Shown in pieces: positions 7,872-12,305 of a stretch of 12,305 nt of DNA. Origin of the DNA: Acidimicrobiaceae bacterium (GTDB lineage: Bacteria; Actinomycetota; Acidimicrobiia; Acidimicrobiales; RAAP-2); NCBI GenBank assembly GCA_003164275.1, contig PLSY01000041.1, positions 1 to 12,305 of the forward strand, written 5' to 3'. Under the pieces are notes generated by a model that ran no database searches, was not told the DNA's origin, and worked only from the letters and a program-made list of their open reading frames with translations. The position numbers were made by a program, and so were the translations under genes. Within the stretch, counting starts at the first letter, position 1; each line of letters begins with the position of its first letter.

Positions 7872-8933
7872 CTAGTCCTTGGTGACGTGAGGGAGTTGTG
7901 TTGCTGCGATGACGATCGCCTCCTTCACCTCCGTGTCCCATAGCGGACCTTCCGCCGCTGTCGTTACTCGACCTAGCGTGGACGCCACTGTCTTCCAGGA
8001 GATTCCAAGGGAGCCTGCCGCCGTTGCAATGAGCGCTGCCGTGGTTGACGATCCGGACGGCGCATAGGTCACTACTGCGTATGCGATTCCTGAAATCACA
8101 CCAGCAAAGATCAGAATGACGTACCACCAATTCACGATGTAGGTGCCAATGAGACCTAGGAAGTTCTTGGCCACTCGGTCACCAGCATTCTTGTAGTCCT
8201 TAGCTGACAAGAGGTCGAGTGCCAACTTCTCGCCACACAAAAGGCGTCGCCACACTTCGCCTTGATGATGCAGCGATCGAGTGAATCTTCCATGGACCAC
8301 CGTGGCCGTCTCGTTACCGACGGGCACAACGCCGCTGTTTCCCTTGACCCAAGTTTCCCACTGCTTCAATGACCCGCTGACGGCGTCCGATGCGTGATTG
8401 GGTAGCAGGCTGTGGAGGTCATCGAGCCAACCGTAGGCGTTGCCGAGGCGAAAGTGATCGAATTCATCGACGAGTGTTTTGGGTGTCTTGGGATTAGCGA
8501 GCAGGACTGTGTCTGCGAGCATCCGCCCAAGGTCGAGACCCGTCGCAACGCGGACGTCTTCGGTGGCAAGGGCTCGCCGGAGTTCACGATGAACAGTGAG
8601 GAGTGATGTCCTTGTCGAGTCGGCATTCACTCCTTCCTTGATGAGGCCTGCGAGTTGAGAGTCACACTCCAGGGTGATGGCGAAAGCCCGTTCCAGCACA
8701 CCAACGTCATGCTGGATTTCTCCGATGAGAGTCTTGGCCATCTCGTACTCGCCGAGTCGGCTCTCTCCCGGCAGTCGATCCGGGAGCGGCTCGCCTGCCT
8801 TCACTTCAGGAGGGTTTGTGGGAGGTGGCTCGTGGTACGCCTCTGCGAGACGCCATCCGAGACGAATTGCAATCTCAACGTTGTGGTCGGCCTGGGTAGG
8901 AGAATCTCCACTCATCGACAGCCCTGCCTTCAT
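7872..8933 (-). CDS. Putative membrane CBASS effector with C-terminal hydrophobic helix pair
   Basis: The 353-residue protein has no family I can name with certainty. Residues 1-255 are soluble and mostly helical in character. A strong membrane segment follows at about 265-290 ('IVNWWYVILIFAGVISGIAY'), then a second weaker hydrophobic stretch at about 297-317, and a short amphipathic tail. This resembles hypothetical proteins of actinobacterial defence islands. As the last gene of a type III CBASS operon it sits where effectors are encoded, and membrane effectors that damage the inner membrane are a known CBASS class. That role is inferred from position and topology. The ATG at 8933 overlaps the stop of the DUF6602-like gene as ATGA, so I chose it. 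An internal ATG at 8915 is an alternative. The longer frame to 8966 overlaps more without support. Confidence 0.8.
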   Translation of the reverse strand: MKAGLSMSGDSPTQADHNVEIAIRLGWRLAEAYHEPPPTNPPEVKAGEPLPDRLPGESRLGEYEMAKTLIGEIQHDVGVLERAFAITLECDSQLAGLIKEGVNADSTRTSLLTVHRELRRALATEDVRVATGLDLGRMLADTVLLANPKTPKTLVDEFDHFRLGNAYGWLDDLHSLLPNHASDAVSGSLKQWETWVKGNSGVVPVGNETATVVHGRFTRSLHHQGEVWRRLLCGEKLALDLLSAKDYKNAGDRVAKNFLGLIGTYIVNWWYVILIFAGVISGIAYAVVTYAPSGSSTTAALIATAAGSLGISWKTVASTLGRVTTAAEGPLWDTEVKEAIVIAATQLPHVTKD

Positions 8934-9697
8934 GTTCCAGTTGTTTCGGATGTGCCCGGAACCCACTTGAAGTACTGGTCGTAGTCGATCGCAGGGGCAC
9001 TCCCGACGGTCTGGAGTTGACGAAGTAGCCGCATGACGAAGTAGATCAGGGCTGTGTTGGCGTCGCTGTGTTCGACACTGACGACGTTGCCGTCCTCGTC
9101 ACGTTTCGTGACGAATCCACCGTGTTCAACTGCACAGCCGATGTCGATTTCACCGATACTCGTGAGGCACTTCTCGAACGGCTGTCCAAACGGAGGGTTC
9201 CAGTCGCTTCGACGGGTGAGCACACCACCAATAATTCGCCTGAGTGTGACGGGATCGTAGACGCCCCCTGCATGAGGCACTGGGGCTGTCGTTCGGTGCA
9301 ACCGACGTACGGTCGCTATCTTCTCACCGGCGTATTCAAGGTTGGACTTGTCGAGTCCCTGCTTGACCTCGAATGCGGCATAGACGCTCTCTGCGGGGAT
9401 GTACCTTGAGCCACCCACTTCGAACAACAGCGGGGAAAAGTGACGATCGTGCACGACAACATCGATCTGCTGGCTGCATGCCCCACGAGAGTCAACGACA
9501 AAGGCCTTAGAGACGCCGTATCGCTTCGGCAACATCGCTTCCAACATGCCCAGCCACTTCAGCTCGGTGTCGTCACCCTTTGTGCCGCCATGGGCTGATA
9601 TGTCACCCAAACCGAGGCTGGATCGCAATGCTTCCTGTTGTTTGAGGAAGGCATCGTTCAGGTCGAAGGTCAGTTCGGCTGTGGAAGCGTCACCCAT
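8930..9697 (-). CDS. DUF6602-like protein, probable PD-(D/E)XK nuclease effector of CBASS
   Basis: The 255-residue product resembles the DUF6602 family. It shows a nuclease-like signature: an early acidic helix (E45 in 'DDTELKWLGMLEAMLP'), then D79 in 'SQQIDVVVHD', then 'YAAFEVKQGL' with E110 and K112. This D-(x30)-ExK spacing is the PD-(D/E)XK arrangement of many DNA-cutting enzymes. No membrane segment is seen. The gene directly follows the CBASS core, so a DNA-degrading effector switched on by the cyclic nucleotide is the natural reading, though no nucleotide-binding pocket can be recognised. I chose the ATG at 9697, 8 bases inside the ATPase gene end, because it has a GGTGGA ribosome site and family-like sequence begins there. 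The frame runs up to 9889, but that extension lies wholly over the ATPase gene and looks like a shadow. Confidence 0.82.
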   Translation of the reverse strand: MGDASTAELTFDLNDAFLKQQEALRSSLGLGDISAHGGTKGDDTELKWLGMLEAMLPKRYGVSKAFVVDSRGACSQQIDVVVHDRHFSPLLFEVGGSRYIPAESVYAAFEVKQGLDKSNLEYAGEKIATVRRLHRTTAPVPHAGGVYDPVTLRRIIGGVLTRRSDWNPPFGQPFEKCLTSIGEIDIGCAVEHGGFVTKRDEDGNVVSVEHSDANTALIYFVMRLLRQLQTVGSAPAIDYDQYFKWVPGTSETTGT

Positions 9698-10631
9698 CAC
9701 GTTCCACCATTTCAGCCTCGAAAGGCCGTGTCGGTTGAAATCGACTTGCCGTTTCGATGAGTTGCGTTCCGGTGATCGCAAGTCCAGCGCTAACAGCCTG
9801 GAGCACGACAGAAGGCACAAACCGCTGACGTAGGTCGGAGAATGTGCAGCCGTAGATGCGACCATCGACCGGACCAGTGCGGCGGACAACCTCGTCCATC
9901 TCGATGTCGGAGATTGTCACACCAGAGAACGACCTCTTCAACAACTCTCTTCTGTGTGCTTCATCCGGGCGAGTGAACTGGAACACGGCTGCCGCTCGGC
10001 GGCGAACCGCTGGATCAAGGGCGTCGATTCGGTTGGTGCACATGATGGTCAAGACAGGCAGGCGATCTCGGCGTATGCCATCAATACCACGGATTAGTGC
10101 GTTGACTCCCGCACGATCCTCATGGTGCATCTGCGCCAATTCCCGTGATTGCGCCAGAGCATCGGCTTCGTCGATGAGGAGGATCGTTACGTGTCGCAGA
10201 TTACCGTCACGGCCCCGCCCCGCCTGAGCAAAGTCACGCACTTGCTCGAACGCTTTGGTGAGGAGCGTGGTCATCTCTCCTACAGCACCATGCCCACGAG
10301 CGGACAAGCTCATGGGGTACAGCATGACCTTCACGCCGAGGTCACGTCCGATTGGATCACCAACGGTTTCGGCCAGCTCGGTCTTGCCGGTGCCGACATC
10401 TCCCTCCAACACAACGAGCGGTGTGCGGTCCATCACGTCAGTGACCGCTGGAATCACCTGGTTGTGCAGCTTCTTGCTCCACGCTTCAACGATGGACGGA
10501 TCGAGCAGTGCACGAGCCTCCATGATGAGCTGGGTTTTTATACTGTCGAGCCCGACAAGTCCATCAAAGCGCTCACGTGCTCGGTCGTTCGGAAGCTCCT
10601 CAACGTCGGCAAAGAGACCTTGCTCGCTCAT
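9690..10631 (-). CDS. cap6: TRIP13-like AAA+ ATPase of type III CBASS (Cap6)
   Basis: The 313-residue protein is a single-domain AAA+ ATPase. Walker A is 'GDVGTGKT' (77-84), Walker B 'ILLIDEAD' (150-157), sensor-1 asparagine N200 in 'IMCTNRIDALDP', and an arginine-finger cluster 'RRRAA' at about 210-214. Bacterial TRIP13 homologues remodel the HORMA partner from its closed to its open state, which switches off the CD-NTase when no phage is present. Direct adjacency to a HORMA gene, with an ATGA overlap at 10628-10631, identifies it as this type rather than a general AAA+ protein. The ribosome site before it is weak, consistent with coupled translation. It lacks the N-terminal domain of eukaryotic TRIP13, as bacterial members typically do. 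The start is set by the overlap and by the conserved N-terminal 'FDGLVGLDSIK' region. Confidence 0.92.
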   Translation of the reverse strand: MSEQGLFADVEELPNDRARERFDGLVGLDSIKTQLIMEARALLDPSIVEAWSKKLHNQVIPAVTDVMDRTPLVVLEGDVGTGKTELAETVGDPIGRDLGVKVMLYPMSLSARGHGAVGEMTTLLTKAFEQVRDFAQAGRGRDGNLRHVTILLIDEADALAQSRELAQMHHEDRAGVNALIRGIDGIRRDRLPVLTIMCTNRIDALDPAVRRRAAAVFQFTRPDEAHRRELLKRSFSGVTISDIEMDEVVRRTGPVDGRIYGCTFSDLRQRFVPSVVLQAVSAGLAITGTQLIETASRFQPTRPFEAEMVERDG

Positions 10632-11134
10632 CGTGGCCTGAACGTTTTGCGTTCGACACGGACACCGCCTGCGCTGTAGCCGTGATCAACTTGCCAGTAG
10701 CCATCGCCATCTCCCGGCAACGATCCAGAAACTCGCTGAATCGGGAGCCCGGCCTTGAATGACGCTCGCTTGGCTTCCGTGAGGTCCGACCACTTCTGGC
10801 TATAGGACATGAAGTTGAAGTAGGTCGCCCCTAGCACCGTTGCTTTTGCGTAGACGTTGCCAGCATTGGAGTCGCCGTGCAGTCCGCCATCAGGACCAAC
10901 TGTGTATCTCCAAGAAAGCACCCTCTTGTCATTCTTCTTGAAGCCAAATTCATAGGTCTCGACGTACCCATTCGCCAGCATCTCGATCAGCTCCGTCTTG
11001 TAGTCCTCAAGTTCGTCAGCGTTCGGATGGTCGTAGTGGATTGAGCACTGGTACAGGTCTGTGACTACTTTCGATGCCAGCTTTTCGGCATGAGTCCTGG
11101 TGAACGTTTCCGTGGTTGTGAAGGTCGAAGACAT
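10628..11134 (-). CDS. cap7: Bacterial HORMA-domain regulator of type III CBASS (HORMA-1 type, Cap7)
   Basis: This 168-residue protein matches the HORMA-1 pattern of CBASS operons. It opens with 'TFTRTHAEKLASKVVTDLYQ', has a middle 'YVETYEFGFKKNDKRVLSWR' and ends with 'YWQVDHGYSAGGVRVERKTF'. HORMA proteins bind a peptide by wrapping a C-terminal safety belt around it. In CBASS the closed, peptide-bound form activates the CD-NTase, so this protein is thought to sense a phage component. The ATG at 11134 is 2 bases after the CD-NTase stop and has AAGGGG as its ribosome site. An upstream in-frame start at 11176 would lie inside the CD-NTase gene and adds no family sequence. The stop overlaps the ATPase start. 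Which phage peptide closes it cannot be told from the sequence. Confidence 0.9.
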   Translation of the reverse strand: MSSTFTTTETFTRTHAEKLASKVVTDLYQCSIHYDHPNADELEDYKTELIEMLANGYVETYEFGFKKNDKRVLSWRYTVGPDGGLHGDSNAGNVYAKATVLGATYFNFMSYSQKWSDLTEAKRASFKAGLPIQRVSGSLPGDGDGYWQVDHGYSAGGVRVERKTFRPR

Positions 11135-11136
11135 GC

Positions 11137-12105
11137 TTACCCCTTGAAGGTTGGTCCAAGGACAACTTGCCAGCATTCGACAGCTTGTCCTTTTGTTGGA
11201 GCGAATCTCGCCTCGCTGACAGCGTTGAGTGCTTGTTGTGCCGCAGCGACAATCCGTGTCCGATCGGCCTCTTTGTACAGCTCCGCCACGTTATTCTTTG
11301 TGTTCACGGGATCGAGGACTTCGACTGCCGATCCACTTCTCGCTGGTATTTCGCTCGACTTGTAGAAGTCCGTAAACGAAACCTGCTGCTCCAGCTCGGT
11401 CTGGACGATGTAGGCGAAGAATCGTTCGAGTGCTGTCGGGTAGTCCGCAAGCGAAACCCCGCTGTCGGCAAGATGTGCCCACAGCAGTTCGATCATGAAC
11501 GACTTGAACCGAAAGTCTTCGTCTCGGAAGTTGACCGTCCTCTTCCACCACTTTGTCAGGCGGATCAACTCGGCGAAATTCGGCCCGTACTTTGCCTTCC
11601 GATCTCGCAAGAACCGGAGATGCAGTGTGATGCTCGTCAGGCGGCGGTCGCCAGTCTGCTTCCGAACGAGGTAACCACGGTCGTCAGCACCGCCCTCGTA
11701 GAGCACTGGCACAACGTCCACATCGAGGCCACTGCCCTTGAAACTCACGGTGACGCAGTGAAGGTTCTCGACGAACTGCTCCCGACCCATGTTCGTGTTG
11801 GCTTCGAACAGGCGCTCGGCGAGCCAAGGTACGAGTTGGGTATCGCCGCCAGTCGGCACTTCAGCCGCCTTCAGATAGACAGCCGCATCCAGATCGTGCA
11901 CGCCCTGAAGGGCCGTGCCCTTGGCAACGCTGCCAGCATGGAGCATCTTCACGACGCCGTAGGCGGGGTCAGTGTCGATCTTCTTCTTCAGACGATCACG
12001 CAGCCCATCGACCTGGGCTCGATGCGTCGCAGCCTTCGTCGCAGGCAGGTTGACCCTGTCCTCGGCGAACGCCTTGATCTCCCTGTGACCCACGATCGAT
12101 GCCAT
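11137..12105 (-). CDS. CD-NTase (cGAS/DncV-like cyclic-oligonucleotide synthase) of CBASS
   Basis: The 322-residue enzyme has the polymerase-beta-like nucleotidyltransferase signature. 'HAGSVAKGTALQGVHDLD' spans 56-73, giving G58-S59 and the metal-binding pair D71 and D73, and 'GLDVDVVPV' at 126-134 supplies the third acid, D130. Such enzymes make cyclic di- or trinucleotides that activate effectors on infection. Type III CBASS enzymes (clades C and D in the published scheme) are governed by HORMA and TRIP13 proteins, which follow here. I cannot assign the clade or product firmly; a cyclic trinucleotide is the family expectation. The ATG at 12105 was chosen over the TTG one codon upstream because GGAGGG (12109-12114) then lies at a workable distance. 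It is the first gene of its operon and follows a predicted promoter with a leader of roughly 60 bases. Confidence 0.93.
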   Translation of the reverse strand: MASIVGHREIKAFAEDRVNLPATKAATHRAQVDGLRDRLKKKIDTDPAYGVVKMLHAGSVAKGTALQGVHDLDAAVYLKAAEVPTGGDTQLVPWLAERLFEANTNMGREQFVENLHCVTVSFKGSGLDVDVVPVLYEGGADDRGYLVRKQTGDRRLTSITLHLRFLRDRKAKYGPNFAELIRLTKWWKRTVNFRDEDFRFKSFMIELLWAHLADSGVSLADYPTALERFFAYIVQTELEQQVSFTDFYKSSEIPARSGSAVEVLDPVNTKNNVAELYKEADRTRIVAAAQQALNAVSEARFAPTKGQAVECWQVVLGPTFKG

Positions 12106-12108
12106 CAA

Positions 12109-12114
12109 CCCTCC
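12109..12114 (-). promoter_or_regulatory. Strong ribosome-binding site deciding the CD-NTase start
   Basis: The minus strand reads GGAGGG here, 3 bases before the ATG at 12105 (or GGAGG at 4). It would overlap too closely with the alternative TTG at 12108, so it favours the ATG. Confidence 0.7.
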
Positions 12115-12174
12115 ACACTTCAGACCCCGATATCATCGCCAGAGGGTGTGACATCGAACAGCCGTTCGCCTTCA

Positions 12175-12204
12175 ATTCTACCGGGTCCCAGCGGGTAGTT
12201 ACAA
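12175..12204 (-). promoter_or_regulatory. Predicted sigma-70-type promoter of the CBASS operon
   Basis: The minus strand has TTGTAA (12199-12204, 4 of 6 to the -35 consensus), an 18-base spacer and TAGAAT (12175-12180, 5 of 6 to the -10 consensus). Transcription would begin near 12168, leaving a leader of about 60 bases before the CD-NTase ATG. It is the only good match in the 200 bases upstream of the operon. No operator was recognised, which suits a constitutively expressed surveillance system. Confidence 0.55.
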
Positions 12205-12271
12205 CGGCGTAGTTCCAAGGCCCAGCCAGGAAGTTCATGCCGTTGACCTCGGTATTGGCAACGCTGGCGGG

Positions 12272-12286
12272 GGTCCTCAGGGGACC
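12272..12286. other. Short inverted repeat overlapping the bracketing repeat
   Basis: GGTCC (12272-12276) and GGACC (12282-12286) are complementary with a 5-base loop. The right arm is shared with the left arm of the longer hairpin at 12282-12301, so the two stems are mutually exclusive in RNA. Confidence 0.4.
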
Positions 12287-12303
12287 ACCACCAGGTGGTC
12301 CAC
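12283..12303. repeat. Bracketing 21-bp direct repeat, right copy, with perfect hairpin
   Basis: This copy matches 7783-7803 at 19 of 21 positions. Here the repeat lies within a perfect inverted repeat, GGACCACC (12282-12289) and GGTGGTCC (12294-12301) around the loop ACCA. No T-run follows on either strand. It is about 80 bases upstream of the -35 box of the CBASS promoter and touches the window edge, so its neighbours on the right are unknown. It may end transcription of an upstream gene or mark a recombination boundary. Confidence 0.55.
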
Positions 12304-12305
12304 GA

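Noticed and set aside
9698..9889. N-terminal extension of the DUF6602-like gene
   Set aside because: It lies fully inside the ATPase gene, and family-like sequence with a ribosome site begins only at 9697.
11167..12198. Long plus-strand open frame of 343 residues opposite the CD-NTase
   Set aside because: It is antisense to a clear enzyme with intact catalytic motifs. No family is recognisable in it, and long antisense frames are expected at this base composition.
11996..12238. 80-residue minus-strand frame starting upstream of the CD-NTase
   Set aside because: Its first half spans the predicted promoter and leader, and its second half is the CD-NTase gene in another frame with low-complexity Gly/Gln/Arg sequence.
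1..12305. CRISPR array, tRNA, integrase or transposase marking a mobile element
   Set aside because: No regularly spaced repeats, cloverleaf or recombinase motifs were found. The only repeat pair is the 21-bp one, which is too long-spaced and too few in number for an array.

Overview
This window holds two antiviral defence cassettes lying head to tail, with all nine supported genes on the minus strand. Base composition is moderately high in G+C. Genes are tightly packed with ATGA-type overlaps and GGAGG-type ribosome sites. The protein families, especially the bacterial HORMA-1 type and the C-terminal two-helix membrane protein, resemble those of actinobacterial accessory islands. I suspect an actinobacterium but cannot name it. 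No rRNA, tRNA, CRISPR array, transposase, integrase or housekeeping gene was recognised.

Reading in the direction of transcription (right to left), positions 12105 to 7872 carry a type III CBASS operon. It encodes a CD-NTase (11137-12105), a HORMA regulator (10628-11134), a TRIP13-like AAA+ ATPase (9690-10631), a DUF6602-like protein with a PD-(D/E)XK-like nuclease signature (8930-9697), and a protein with a C-terminal hydrophobic pair of helices (7872-8933). The first three form the known sensor and signalling core. The last two sit where CBASS effectors normally sit and are the least described part of the window. A plausible sigma-70-type promoter (12175-12204) precedes the operon.

A 247-bp gap (7625-7871) separates this from a second operon. 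That operon encodes a type III-like restriction subunit of the BPTD_3080 kind (4613-7624, GTG start), its beta-class adenine methyltransferase partner (1932-4613), a fused XRE plus ImmA/IrrE metallopeptidase regulator (719-1912), and a DUF4411 PIN-like ribonuclease candidate (240-722). The four genes abut or overlap, so they look like one unit: a restriction-modification system with a toxin/protease-regulator pair attached.

A 21-bp sequence matching at 19 positions occurs in the gap between the cassettes (7783-7803) and again just upstream of the CBASS promoter (12283-12303), so the CBASS operon is bracketed by direct repeats. The left 239 bp contain no supported gene, only short G+C-rich hairpins. 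The most interesting targets are the DUF6602-like and two-helix proteins as candidate CBASS effectors, the bracketing repeat, and the tight link of a PIN/ImmA pair to a type III-like restriction system.
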